Assembly (NCBI GenBank): GCA_947463785.1
Contig: CANHRG010000002.1
Coordinates: forward strand, 186,001 to 250,000
Direction of reading: 5' to 3'
Length of the DNA stretch: 64,000 nt
Source: Sphingobacteriaceae bacterium
Lineage (GTDB): Bacteria > Bacteroidota > Bacteroidia > Sphingobacteriales > Sphingobacteriaceae
Below are positions 9,577-18,549 of the stretch, one piece after another. A program made the position numbers and the translations under genes. The notes under the pieces were generated by a model. The model saw nothing but the letters and a program-made list of their open reading frames with translations, searched no databases and was not told the origin of the DNA. How positions within the stretch are numbered: the stretch's first letter is position 1; each line of letters opens with the position of its first letter.

Positions 9577-9584
9577 CAAAAATA
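9577..9584 (-). promoter_or_regulatory. -7 box for the amidase-MCE unit
   Basis: The minus strand reads TATTTTTG, an exact TAnnTTTG match, 33 bases before the amidase ATG. The divergent lptD-like gene begins only 16 bases away on the other strand, so the two promoters must overlap or nearly touch. Confidence 0.45.
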
Positions 9585-9600
9585 GTATTCATCGGCTAAT

Positions 9601-12171
9601 TTGAAATTAATAAAATTCCATTTTAACATTTACAGACTAATCAGTGTACTCATGCTGGTGTCGTTTTCTGCGTTTTCACAACAGAATGGGGTGAAAAATG
9701 CAGATTCCGTAAAAGTGGATACCGTTAAAAATCAAAGGCTAAAACGTTCTGGTTTGAATGATCAGGTTAAATATACCGCCGAAGATTCAATCAGAATTGA
9801 TAAAAAGAATGGATTAATTTACCTGTACGGCAATGCAAGGGTAATTTATACCGATTTTGAACTCGATGCCGATTTCATCCGTTACGATCAAAAAAACAAC
9901 CTCGTTTTTGCAAAAGGTGTATTCGATACCAAACAAAACAGATATTCAGGTAAACCAATTTTTAAACAAGGCCGTGAACAACCCATTACCACCGATTCTT
10001 TGTTATTCAACATCGAAACCAAAAAGGGGAAATCATTCGGTGTGTTTTCTGAAGTTGATGGTGGGTATTTAAGTGCCCGTCAGTTCAAAAAGAACGAATA
10101 CAACGAAGGTTTCTTTAAAAACGGGATTTACTCTACCTGTAATTTAGAACATCCTCATTTCGGTATTTTTATTACCCGTGGTATTGTTACCGAAAATCAG
10201 ATTGTTACCGGACCTGCATTTTTAGAGATTGAAGATGTTCCACTGCCTGCAGGTATTCCATTCGGGTTTTTCCCGAAACCTAATAAACGGGCGTCGGGTA
10301 TTTTGTTTCCAACATTTGGTGAAGATGGAGTTCGCGGCTTTTTCATGCGTGACTTTGGTTATTATATTGGTTTAAACGATTACTGGGACATGACACTAAG
10401 AGGTAGCGTATACAGTAAGGGATCTTACGATATGAGCAGTGCTGCCCGTTATCAAAAAAAATACAAATACGACGGTACAATCAATTTAAGATATGCATCA
10501 ACCAGAACTGGTATTGAGGGTACACCGGGTTATAAACCGTTTAAAGATTTCAATATTCAATGGAGCCACAGCCAGCGGCCAGAGGCAAACCCTGGTACAA
10601 CGTTTAACGCATCGGTCAATGTGGGTACATCAAGTTACTTTACGAACACTGCTGCCGGCGGTTCCTATAATTTCGATCAGTTAACCCGAAATACGCTTTC
10701 ATCCAACATTAGTTATGGAAAAACCTTTGCAGATGGCTTGTTCAACTTTACGTCGAGTTTAAGCCATAGGCAAGATATGCAACAGAAAACCGTATTTCTA
10801 GAATTGCCAACCTTTAGTTTAAATATGAGTACCATTAACCCTTTCGATTCTAAGAAGAGAACCGGAGAGCAGAAGTGGTACCAACGCCTCAATGTAGGTT
10901 ACAGTTTACGCGGTACAAATTCAATTGATACCAAAGAAAGCTTATTGTTTAAACCCGGAATGGCTAAAGACTTCAAAAACGGTTTCCAGCATAGTATTCC
11001 TGTCGGTTTATCTCTTAATGTGCTCAAGTACTTTAACCTTAGTTCGGGTGTAAATTATACCGAAAATTGGTATACACAAACCATCCAAAAAATGTATTCT
11101 GCGCCTTTAAATAAAGTCATTACAGATACCATACCTGGATTTAGTCGAACTTATGAATACAGTTTAAGTACTGGCTTAACCACTAAATTTTACGGTCAGG
11201 TTAATTTTAAAAAGGGACGTTTGATGGCATTAAGACACGTGGCTACTCCGTCTGTAAATTTCAGTTATCGCCCTGATTTTGGTAAACTAAAATTTGGCTT
11301 TTACGACGAAATTCAACAGAATGCACAAAACGATCGTTTGGTTTATTCCTTTTATGAACAAGGTGTATACGGTTATCCGGGTAGGGGGAAAGCCGCCGCA
11401 ATTGGATTTAGCTTAGACAATAACATCGAAGCCAAAGTAAAATCAAAATCAGATACAACTGGTAAAGCTGAAAAGATCCCGATTTTACAGGGTTTATCCT
11501 TTTCGGGTAATTACAATTTTGCCGTCGATTCATTTAAACTCTCTACCATTGCCTTTGCAGGTAGAACCGCATTATTCAAACAAAAATTAGGAATCAATTT
11601 TTACGGAAATCTTGATCCCTATCAACTTGATGCAAATGGCAAAAGAATCAATAAATTCACTTTTAGTAATGGCGATTTTGCCCGTTTAACCAATTTTGGT
11701 TTTGCACTTGATTTCAATTTAAGTTCATCAGGACTTAAAAAGCAAAAAACTACACCACCGAATAGTTTAGGCAATTTAAACCCGATGCAGAATTCGCAGC
11801 TGGATATGATTAGCCGGGATCGAAATGCGTTTGTTGATTTTAACATACCTTGGTCATTCCGCTTTGCCTACAGCTTTAATTATTCAAAATCCGCATTAAT
11901 TGCCAATACTACTAATACTTTAAATTTTGGCGGCGATTTTAGTTTAACACCGAAATGGAAATTTGTGTACAATTCGGGTTGGGACTTCAGACAAAAAACA
12001 TTCAGCTTAACTCAAGTTTCTGTTTATCGGGATCTACACTGTTGGGATTTATCCTTTGGTTGGATTCCGTTCGGAACTTACCGAAGCTACACCGTTGATT
12101 TGAGAGTGAAGGCCTCCATTTTACAGGATTTGAAATTGAGTAAGCGAAGAGATTTTTTCAATAATTTTTAA
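9601..12171 (+). CDS. lptD: LptD-like outer-membrane LPS assembly protein
   Basis: The 856-residue protein has a signal peptide (about 1-26, ending near SAFS), an OstA/LptA-like periplasmic region (about 55-200, with the LYGNARVIYTDFELDAD repeat pattern), and a long C-terminal region of alternating aromatic beta strands forming a barrel. This matches the Bacteroidota form of LptD, which inserts lipopolysaccharide into the outer leaflet. The start is TTG at 9601: an in-frame TAA directly precedes it and the basic signal-peptide head requires a start this early. It is followed by cinA after one base. Confidence 0.88.
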   Translation: MKLIKFHFNIYRLISVLMLVSFSAFSQQNGVKNADSVKVDTVKNQRLKRSGLNDQVKYTAEDSIRIDKKNGLIYLYGNARVIYTDFELDADFIRYDQKNNLVFAKGVFDTKQNRYSGKPIFKQGREQPITTDSLLFNIETKKGKSFGVFSEVDGGYLSARQFKKNEYNEGFFKNGIYSTCNLEHPHFGIFITRGIVTENQIVTGPAFLEIEDVPLPAGIPFGFFPKPNKRASGILFPTFGEDGVRGFFMRDFGYYIGLNDYWDMTLRGSVYSKGSYDMSSAARYQKKYKYDGTINLRYASTRTGIEGTPGYKPFKDFNIQWSHSQRPEANPGTTFNASVNVGTSSYFTNTAAGGSYNFDQLTRNTLSSNISYGKTFADGLFNFTSSLSHRQDMQQKTVFLELPTFSLNMSTINPFDSKKRTGEQKWYQRLNVGYSLRGTNSIDTKESLLFKPGMAKDFKNGFQHSIPVGLSLNVLKYFNLSSGVNYTENWYTQTIQKMYSAPLNKVITDTIPGFSRTYEYSLSTGLTTKFYGQVNFKKGRLMALRHVATPSVNFSYRPDFGKLKFGFYDEIQQNAQNDRLVYSFYEQGVYGYPGRGKAAAIGFSLDNNIEAKVKSKSDTTGKAEKIPILQGLSFSGNYNFAVDSFKLSTIAFAGRTALFKQKLGINFYGNLDPYQLDANGKRINKFTFSNGDFARLTNFGFALDFNLSSSGLKKQKTTPPNSLGNLNPMQNSQLDMISRDRNAFVDFNIPWSFRFAYSFNYSKSALIANTTNTLNFGGDFSLTPKWKFVYNSGWDFRQKTFSLTQVSVYRDLHCWDLSFGWIPFGTYRSYTVDLRVKASILQDLKLSKRRDFFNNF

Positions 12172-12172
12172 G

Positions 12173-13420
12173 ATGCAAGCAGAGATAATTACCATAGGTG
12201 ATGAATTGTTAATTGGCCAAATTGTCGATACGAATTCGGCATGGATAGGTCAGAAGCTGAACGAAATTGGAATAAAAGTTAAACAGATAAGTTCTATCTC
12301 TGATGAACGCGAAGCCATTCTGGAAACTTTACATGCAGCTATCCAACGTGCCAATTTGGTAATTATAACCGGAGGATTAGGTCCAACAAAGGATGATATT
12401 ACCAAAAAAACCTTAGCACAATTTTTTGAAGTTGGATTCAAGCAAGATGCCGGAACCTTGGCCCAAGTTAAAGAGATTTTTTCAAGATACAATGCTCCGC
12501 TACTTCCTGTAAATATTGCTCAGGCCGATGTGCCTGAGAATTGTACGGTTTTGCCCAATAAAAACGGAACAGCTCCTGGAATGTGGTTTGAATTGGATGA
12601 ACAGGTGATTGTTTCTTTACCAGGTGTGCCTTTCGAGATGAAGTATTTAATGGAAGAGGAGGTGCTTCCCAAATTGAATACCTATTTCAAGTTGCCGCAC
12701 ATTGTTCACCACACCATGCTTACGGCAGGCATTGGCGAATCCTTTCTCGCTGAAAAGATTTCATCAGTTGAAGATATCTTACCCAATTATATCAAACTGG
12801 CTTATTTGCCCAAGCTGGGTCAAGTTCGTTTACGTTTAAGTGCTTACGGTAACGACCGAAAAGCACTGGAATTGGAAGTGCAAAGCATCTCTAATCAAAT
12901 TCAAAAACTAATTAGTGATTACTTTATTTGCGATAGCGATACGCCTCTAGAAAAAGTTATTCTTGACTTTATGGAAAGTCGTAACCTAACCTTAGCAATT
13001 GCAGAAAGTTGCACCGGAGGCTACTTGGCACACCAATTTACTCAACATCCCGGTTGTAGTACAGTGTTCTCCGGAAGTGCCGTTGCGTATTCATATGACA
13101 TGAAAGAGAGCATGCTCGGGGTTAAACATGCTACCTTAACCGAACATGGTGCAGTGAGTGCCGAGGTAGTTGAGGAAATGGCCAGAGGAGCCATAGAGCG
13201 CTACGAGTCCGATTATTCCATTTCGATAAGCGGTATTGCCGGCCCCGGTGGCGGAATGCCTGAAAAACCGGTTGGTACAGTATGGATCGGAGTAGCAAAC
13301 AAAGCCAAAACAATCAGTAAGAAATTTCAATTTGGCTCTAAGCGAAGAGAAAATATTGAGCGATCAGCAGCTAGCGCCTTGATGATGTTGCACAAATTGT
13401 TAAAAGAAGATTACGCGTAA
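12173..13420 (+). CDS. cinA: CinA-like protein (MoCF domain plus PncC nicotinamide-nucleotide amidase)
   Basis: The 415-residue protein has an N-terminal MoaB/Mog-like domain (GDELLIGQIVDTNS near 9-22, ITGGLGPTKDD near 65-75) and a C-terminal PncC domain (AESCTGG, FSGSAVAYSY, SGIAGPGG). The full-length fusion is linked to ADP-ribose pyrophosphatase and NMN deamidase activities in NAD salvage, and in some species to competence. Length matches the family (about 410-420). It begins one base after the lptD-like gene, so it probably depends on that transcript. There is no sign of a competence locus nearby. Confidence 0.94.
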   Translation: MQAEIITIGDELLIGQIVDTNSAWIGQKLNEIGIKVKQISSISDEREAILETLHAAIQRANLVIITGGLGPTKDDITKKTLAQFFEVGFKQDAGTLAQVKEIFSRYNAPLLPVNIAQADVPENCTVLPNKNGTAPGMWFELDEQVIVSLPGVPFEMKYLMEEEVLPKLNTYFKLPHIVHHTMLTAGIGESFLAEKISSVEDILPNYIKLAYLPKLGQVRLRLSAYGNDRKALELEVQSISNQIQKLISDYFICDSDTPLEKVILDFMESRNLTLAIAESCTGGYLAHQFTQHPGCSTVFSGSAVAYSYDMKESMLGVKHATLTEHGAVSAEVVEEMARGAIERYESDYSISISGIAGPGGGMPEKPVGTVWIGVANKAKTISKKFQFGSKRRENIERSAASALMMLHKLLKEDYA

Positions 13421-13432
13421 GCTAAAAACCAT

Positions 13433-13440
13433 TATTTTTG
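13433..13440 (+). promoter_or_regulatory. -7 box for the E2 gene
   Basis: TATTTTTG is an exact TAnnTTTG match in the 43-base gap between cinA and the E2 gene, 23 bases before the ATG. It implies that E2 is transcribed separately from lptD-cinA. Confidence 0.5.
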
Positions 13441-13463
13441 CCCCATACTTTCCAATTATACCT

Positions 13464-14792
13464 ATGGCTGAATATCAATTAACTCTTCCTAAAATGGGCG
13501 AAAGTGTCGCTGAGGCTACCATTATTAAATGGTTAAAACAGCCCGGTGATACCATTAAGATGGATGAAACACTTCTTGAAATTGCTACCGATAAAGTTGA
13601 TTCTGAAGTTCCTTCGCCTGTTGCCGGTAAATTGGTTAAACAGCTCTTTTCAGAAAACGATGTCGCTCAGGTTGGTCAGGTAATTGCCATTATTGAAACC
13701 GACATGAATGCGGCTGTTGAGGCACCTGTTGCTGCATCGGTTCCACCAGTTGAAGCACCTCAGCCTGCAAAAGAAGAAGTAATTCCGGGCACAGAACAAT
13801 TAAAATCAGAGCCTGCTAAAGCACCTGAGGCCGATTTTAGCCAGTCGGAGCGTTTTTATTCGCCATTGGTAAAAAGTATTGCTGCTGAAGAAGGAATTTC
13901 ATTAGCTGAGCTCGATACCATCAAAGGAAGTGGAGCCGAGGGGCGTGTAACCAAACAAGATATTCTAGATTATCTAGCTTCCAGAACCTCTGCTTCTCCA
14001 AAAGTAGATAAACAGGAAAGTCCGAAAGTAGAAACTGCACCTAAAGCCGCTCCGGCACCAGCACCTGCAGTTTCAGTTTCTGGTGGAGATGAAATTATAG
14101 AAATGGACAGAATGCGTAAACTGATTGCCGATCACATGGTGATGAGTAAGCATACTTCCCCACACGTTACCTCTTTTGTTGAAGCTGACGTAACGAACAT
14201 TGTACAGTGGAGAGAACGCATTAAAAAGGGTTTCGAGAAACGCGAAAACGAGAAAATTACGTTTACGCCAATATTTATTGAGGCCGTTGCCAAAGCAATC
14301 AAAGATTTTCCGATGATCAATGTTTCCGTTAATGGTAATCAGATCATCAAGAAAAAAGATATCAATATTGGCATGGCTACGGCTTTGCCTTCAGGAAACT
14401 TAATTGTTCCGGTAATTAAAAATGCAGATCAGCTGAATTTGGTAGGTATTACCAAAGCGGTAAACGATTTAGCAAACCGTGCTCGTCAGAATAAATTACA
14501 ACCTGATGAGGTACAAAACGGCACTTTTACCTTAACTAACGTGGGTTCTTTCGGTAACGTAATGGGTACCCCGATCATCAATCAGCCCCAGGTTGCTATT
14601 TTAGCCGTAGGAGCGATTAAAAAGAAACCAGCCGTTATCGAAACTGAACATGGAGACGTAATCGCCATTCGTCACATGATGTTCCTATCGCTTTCTTACG
14701 ATCACCGGGTAGTTGACGGCGCCTTAGGTGGATCTTTTGTACGTAAAGTAGCCGATTATTTAGAGGCTTGGGATACCAACCGCGAGGCTTAA
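13464..14792 (+). CDS. 2-oxoacid dehydrogenase complex E2 (dihydrolipoyl acyltransferase), probably branched-chain type
   Basis: The 442-residue protein has one lipoyl domain (about 3-78, lipoyl-lysine Lys44 in ATDKVDSEVP), an Ala/Pro-rich linker, a peripheral subunit-binding domain (about 131-171), a second Ala/Pro linker, and a catalytic domain with SYDHRVVDG (His414, Asp418). The DKVDSEVPSP lipoyl motif is more like branched-chain 2-oxoacid or 2-oxoglutarate E2 proteins than pyruvate E2; the choice is inference. E1 and E3 genes are not adjacent. Its stop interlocks with that of the convergent trans-sulfuration gene (14789-14792). Confidence 0.9.
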   Translation: MAEYQLTLPKMGESVAEATIIKWLKQPGDTIKMDETLLEIATDKVDSEVPSPVAGKLVKQLFSENDVAQVGQVIAIIETDMNAAVEAPVAASVPPVEAPQPAKEEVIPGTEQLKSEPAKAPEADFSQSERFYSPLVKSIAAEEGISLAELDTIKGSGAEGRVTKQDILDYLASRTSASPKVDKQESPKVETAPKAAPAPAPAVSVSGGDEIIEMDRMRKLIADHMVMSKHTSPHVTSFVEADVTNIVQWRERIKKGFEKRENEKITFTPIFIEAVAKAIKDFPMINVSVNGNQIIKKKDINIGMATALPSGNLIVPVIKNADQLNLVGITKAVNDLANRARQNKLQPDEVQNGTFTLTNVGSFGNVMGTPIINQPQVAILAVGAIKKKPAVIETEHGDVIAIRHMMFLSLSYDHRVVDGALGGSFVRKVADYLEAWDTNREA

Positions 14793-15904
14793 GCCAAAGC
14801 TTGTTCCATATCGGCAATTAAATCGTCGATGTGTTCTAAACCCACCGAAACCCGGATCAGGTTTTTAGGCGTTAGCGTACTCGGTCCTTCAACAGAAGCA
14901 CGATGTTCCAGCAAGCTTTCTACACCACCCAAGCTGGTAGCTTGAGTAAATATCTTCACCTTATTGCAAACCTTTTGAGCAGCTTTTTCGCCTTCTTTTA
15001 CCAAAAACGAAAGCATAGCTCCAGGTCCGCAAAGCTGTTTTTTAATCACTTCGAATTGAGGATGACTTTCTAATCCTGGATAATACACCTTTTCAACTTT
15101 AGGATGAGCTTCTAGAAATTTAGCCAAAGCTTTGGCGTTCTCCATGTGACCTTTCATTCGATAAGGCAGTGTTTTAATGCCACGAACGGTCATGTAACAA
15201 TCGAAAGGAGCAGGAACGGCTCCAGCCAATTGCTGAATAGTTCTAATTTTCTGCCAATAGGCATTATCTTCTTTACAAATTAAGGCACCGCCCACCACAT
15301 CGCTGTGGCCACCCAAATATTTCGTGGTAGAGTGCATTACAATATCTGCACCGTAAAAAATAGGTGCTTGTATAATTGGAGTAGCGAAGGTATTATCAAC
15401 AGCTAAAAGTATGTTTTTTGCTTTCGCAATAGCGGATATTTGTTTGATATCGCTGACTTTTAGTAAGGGATTAGAAGGCGTTTCCAACCAAATGAGCCTT
15501 GTGTTTGATTTGATAGTAGACTGAATCAGAGCGTGATTCGTCATGTCGATAAAATCAACCTCGAGAATTCCTTTAAAAACTTGAAGTAAAGAGTTTCGCA
15601 AACCATGATACATATCATCAGGTGCCAACACATGGCTGCCTGGTTCTAAAGCTTGAAACACCGTAGTACCTGCAGCATTACCGGAAGAGAATGCACAAGC
15701 ATCGGCCCCGCCTTCCAGTTTAGCCAACACGTTCTCTAAAGCTCTGCGGTTTGGATTATCTAAGCGGGAGTACATGTATCCCTCTGGATACGAACCATCT
15801 TCAGCCCTTTGAAAAGTGCTTGACAGCGTAATCGGCTGAACTACCGCTTTTGTGTGTTCATCTAGGTGGTTGCCGGCATGTATAGCTATGGTTTCAAGTT
15901 TCAT
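14789..15904 (-). CDS. Cystathionine gamma-synthase/lyase family PLP enzyme
   Basis: The 371-residue protein is a Cys/Met-metabolism PLP enzyme. The Schiff-base lysine is Lys195 in HSTTKYLGGHSD. The phosphate-binding YSR is at 45-47, Asp170 (AVDNTF) holds the pyridine nitrogen, and Tyr99 probably stacks on the cofactor. It differs from classical members in having SGNAA where SGMAA is usual and MYHG where LYGG is usual. It could be a cystathionine gamma-synthase, gamma-lyase or O-acetylhomoserine sulfhydrylase. A second paralog lies at 27771-28916. A 16-bp palindrome sits 18 bases upstream of its ATG. Confidence 0.88.
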   Translation of the reverse strand: MKLETIAIHAGNHLDEHTKAVVQPITLSSTFQRAEDGSYPEGYMYSRLDNPNRRALENVLAKLEGGADACAFSSGNAAGTTVFQALEPGSHVLAPDDMYHGLRNSLLQVFKGILEVDFIDMTNHALIQSTIKSNTRLIWLETPSNPLLKVSDIKQISAIAKAKNILLAVDNTFATPIIQAPIFYGADIVMHSTTKYLGGHSDVVGGALICKEDNAYWQKIRTIQQLAGAVPAPFDCYMTVRGIKTLPYRMKGHMENAKALAKFLEAHPKVEKVYYPGLESHPQFEVIKKQLCGPGAMLSFLVKEGEKAAQKVCNKVKIFTQATSLGGVESLLEHRASVEGPSTLTPKNLIRVSVGLEHIDDLIADMEQALA

Positions 15905-15921
15905 AATCCTGATCTATAATC

Positions 15922-15937
15922 TGTAAGTAAACTTACA
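15922..15937. promoter_or_regulatory. Perfect 16-bp palindrome, candidate operator
   Basis: TGTAAGTAAACTTACA consists of two perfect 7-bp arms around a central AA, in the 100-base divergent region between the trans-sulfuration gene and mqnE. It is symmetric, sized for a dimeric regulator, and sits 18 bases above one ATG and 68 bases above the other. No cognate regulator is adjacent. Confidence 0.5.
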
Positions 15938-15989
15938 TGATTCCGATCTTTTCAACAATTATTACTCGGATTATTGTGTGTTGAATGCT

Positions 15990-15997
15990 TATTTTTG
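15990..15997 (+). promoter_or_regulatory. -7 box for the mqnE operon
   Basis: TATTTTTG, an exact TAnnTTTG match, ends 7 bases before the ATG at 16005. Transcription would begin at or just before the start codon. The in-frame GTG at 15978 lies upstream of this box and is therefore an unlikely start. Confidence 0.5.
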
Positions 15998-16004
15998 CAA
16001 TTCT

Positions 16005-17204
16005 ATGTCAATCAGTTCCGACAAACTTCAGTATTTGATCCATGATCCCAATCTGGACTCCGATTTAAAAGCGATTGCTCAAAAAGTTATGAAGCAAGAG
16101 CGTATAACTTTTGACGAAGGTGTTTTGCTTTACGAAAAGGGTGAATTGTCTTATTTGGGTGTATTGGCTAATTATATTCGTGAACAACGACATGGAAATA
16201 AAACGTATTTCAACCGTAATTTCCATATAGAACCCACCAATTTGTGTGTTTACGATTGCAAATTTTGCTCGTATTCTCGATTGATCAAGCAAAAAGAAGA
16301 AGGCTGGGCATACACCATGGAGGAGATGATGGACATCGTGAAACAATACGATGAGCAGCCCGTTACCGAGGTGCATATTGTAGGTGGAGTACTTCCGCAA
16401 TACGACCTCGATTTTTACGCGAATTTATTCACGAATATCAAGAAACACCGCTCGGATTTGCATGTTAAAGCACTTACTCCGGTAGAATACCATTACATCT
16501 TCAAAAAAGCTAAAATTGAGTACGCTGAGGGGATGAAGCGGATGAAGGAAGCAGGCTTGGAATCAATTCCAGGGGGTGGTGCTGAGATTTTTCATCCAGA
16601 AATACGTGAGCAAATTGCCAAAGATAAGTGTACCGGAGAACAATGGCTGGCTATTCATGAAGAATGGCACAAATTGGGCATGCGATCTAATGCTACCATG
16701 CTTTACGGCCATATCGAATCTTTTTGGCATCGGGTAGACCACATGGAACAGTTGCGCCGTCTACAAGATCGTACTGTTGGTTTCCAAACCTTTATTCCAT
16801 TGAAATTTAGAAATCAAGACAATCAAATGTCGGATGTTCCTGAAGTGAATGTGATTGAAGATTTACGCAATTATGCCATTGCTCGTATCTATTTAGATAA
16901 TTTTGATCACATAAAGTCATATTGGGCAATGATTGGCCGTAATACGGCTCAATTATCATTAGCTTTTGGTGTAGATGATATTGACGGTACCATTGACGAC
17001 ACCACCAAGATCTATTCTATGGCTGGTTCTGAAGAGCAAAATCCAGCAATGAGTACCAAAGAACTTGTGGACTTAATTAAGCAAGTTGGGCGTCATCCGA
17101 TAGAACGTGATACCTTGTATAAGGTGGTTCAGGATTATCAAGACTATGAATTTCCAGAGGAAAACAAGCCAAAATATTACGCCCTGCCGGTGATTAATTC
17201 ATGA
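16005..17204 (+). CDS. mqnE: Aminofutalosine synthase MqnE (radical SAM)
   Basis: The protein joins 3-enolpyruvylbenzoate to SAM-derived adenosine in the futalosine route to menaquinone. With the ATG start it has 399 residues. The radical-SAM cluster CVYDCKFC gives Cys81, Cys85 and Cys88, followed by GGVLPQYD, PGGGAEIF, NATMLYGHIE and FIPLKF, a pattern closer to MqnE than to MqnC. I chose ATG 16005 over the longer frame at 15978 because the -7 box lies between them. The gene overlaps the next by 4 nt (17201-17204). The assignment to MqnE rather than MqnC is from motif memory. Confidence 0.88.
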   Translation: MSISSDKLQYLIHDPNLDSDLKAIAQKVMKQERITFDEGVLLYEKGELSYLGVLANYIREQRHGNKTYFNRNFHIEPTNLCVYDCKFCSYSRLIKQKEEGWAYTMEEMMDIVKQYDEQPVTEVHIVGGVLPQYDLDFYANLFTNIKKHRSDLHVKALTPVEYHYIFKKAKIEYAEGMKRMKEAGLESIPGGGAEIFHPEIREQIAKDKCTGEQWLAIHEEWHKLGMRSNATMLYGHIESFWHRVDHMEQLRRLQDRTVGFQTFIPLKFRNQDNQMSDVPEVNVIEDLRNYAIARIYLDNFDHIKSYWAMIGRNTAQLSLAFGVDDIDGTIDDTTKIYSMAGSEEQNPAMSTKELVDLIKQVGRHPIERDTLYKVVQDYQDYEFPEENKPKYYALPVINS

Positions 17205-17815
17205 AGAAAACACTCTATATCATTCGTCACGGAGAAACCGATTTAAACAGGCAAGGTATAATTCAGGGTCGTGGCATGAATACCGACCTGAATGACTGGG
17301 GGCAAAAGCAAGCTGCAGCATTTTTTGAACATTACCAGCATACTCCATTCGATCTCATTTATACGTCTACATTAAAACGTACGCACCAAACTGTTGCCCA
17401 ATTTATCCAAAAGGATATTCCTTGGACACAACACGAAGGTTTAGACGAATTGGCCTGGGGTATTTATGAGGGCAAACCATCAGAAATTACCAAACCACAT
17501 TTTGAAGAATTAACCGCAGCTTGGACGAACGGCGAATTAAATCGAAAGTTTGAATTGGGGGAGAGTCCACTTGAAGTTCAAGCCAGGCAATTAGCCTTTT
17601 TAGAAGAGGTTAAAAGCCTGAATACTGTTGAAAACGTATTGGTTTGTATGCATGGAAGGGCTTTACGCTTATTACTTTGCACCATTAGCGGATTACCCTT
17701 ATCGCAAATGGATCAATTTCCGCATTCCAATGTGAGTTTATACAAGATTTATTTTGATGGAAAGGATTTCGAAATTATTGATTTCAATAACCGAGATCAC
17801 TTGATTGATTTATAA
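17201..17815 (+). CDS. Histidine phosphatase family protein (phosphoglycerate-mutase-like)
   Basis: The 204-residue protein carries the RHGE motif (phospho-accepting His10 in IIRHGETDLN), acid Glu83 and second His151 (MHGRALR), the layout of the branch-1 histidine phosphatases. Its substrate is unknown; relatives include alpha-ribazole phosphatase and phosphoglycerate mutase. It overlaps mqnE by 4 nt and lies 11 bases before mqnA, so it is translationally coupled into a menaquinone operon. Whether it has a role in that pathway is open. Confidence 0.88.
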   Translation: MKKTLYIIRHGETDLNRQGIIQGRGMNTDLNDWGQKQAAAFFEHYQHTPFDLIYTSTLKRTHQTVAQFIQKDIPWTQHEGLDELAWGIYEGKPSEITKPHFEELTAAWTNGELNRKFELGESPLEVQARQLAFLEEVKSLNTVENVLVCMHGRALRLLLCTISGLPLSQMDQFPHSNVSLYKIYFDGKDFEIIDFNNRDHLIDL

Positions 17816-17826
17816 GTGCAACAGAC

Positions 17827-18549
17827 ATGATGGAGAAGATGAGAATTTCTGCAGTTTCTTATACAAATGCCAAGCCTTTCGTTTTTGGATTGACTCATGG
17901 ATCTTTAAATGATAAGATTGAATTGAGTTTAGATATTCCTTCAGATTGTGCAGATAAACTAATTAATAATCAAGTAGATATAGGTTTAGTTCCGGTAGCA
18001 ACTTTATTGAAACTCCCAAGCTACCAAATTGTATCTGATTACTGTATCGGCGCTATTGGTGCTGTACATTCTGTATTTATTTTTAGCAATAAACCGATCA
18101 CTGCAATCAAATCGATTCGTGCTGATAAGCAATCGCGTACATCCAATCTGTTGGCTAAAGTTTTGCTTAAAAACTATTGGAAAACAAATCCTGAGTGGGT
18201 AGAATCAGAGGATGCAGATGCCTTTGTACTCATTGGCGATCGCACCTTTGGTAAAGTCGAACAGTATGCTTATGCCTATGATTTATCAGCTACTTGGTAC
18301 GAAATGACTACCAAGCCCTTCGTTTTTGCCGCCTGGGTAAGCAATAAAGCCATTTCCGAAGAATTTATTTCAGAATTTAACGAAACTTTAAAGCTGGGAT
18401 TAGCTAATCGTCCGGAATTGATTAAAGAGCTAGATACTTTTCCAAATTTCGATATGACCAAATACCTGAATGAGTATATCGATTACGATTTAGATCATTC
18501 TAAAAAAGCTTCACTCGCTCATTTTTTAGAACTGGCCAAAACGGTTTAA
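17827..18549 (+). CDS. mqnA: Chorismate dehydratase MqnA
   Basis: The 240-residue protein matches MqnA, which dehydrates chorismate to 3-enolpyruvylbenzoate, the first step of the futalosine menaquinone route. The N-terminal SAVSYTNAKPF motif, the CADKLINNQVDIGLVPVATL segment and SRTSNLLAKVLL are typical of this periplasmic-binding-protein-like fold. Three Met codons lie in the first five residues; MRISAVSY (residue 5) could be the true start. Its stop interlocks with that of the convergent nucleoside phosphorylase gene. Confidence 0.9.
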   Translation: MMEKMRISAVSYTNAKPFVFGLTHGSLNDKIELSLDIPSDCADKLINNQVDIGLVPVATLLKLPSYQIVSDYCIGAIGAVHSVFIFSNKPITAIKSIRADKQSRTSNLLAKVLLKNYWKTNPEWVESEDADAFVLIGDRTFGKVEQYAYAYDLSATWYEMTTKPFVFAAWVSNKAISEEFISEFNETLKLGLANRPELIKELDTFPNFDMTKYLNEYIDYDLDHSKKASLAHFLELAKTV

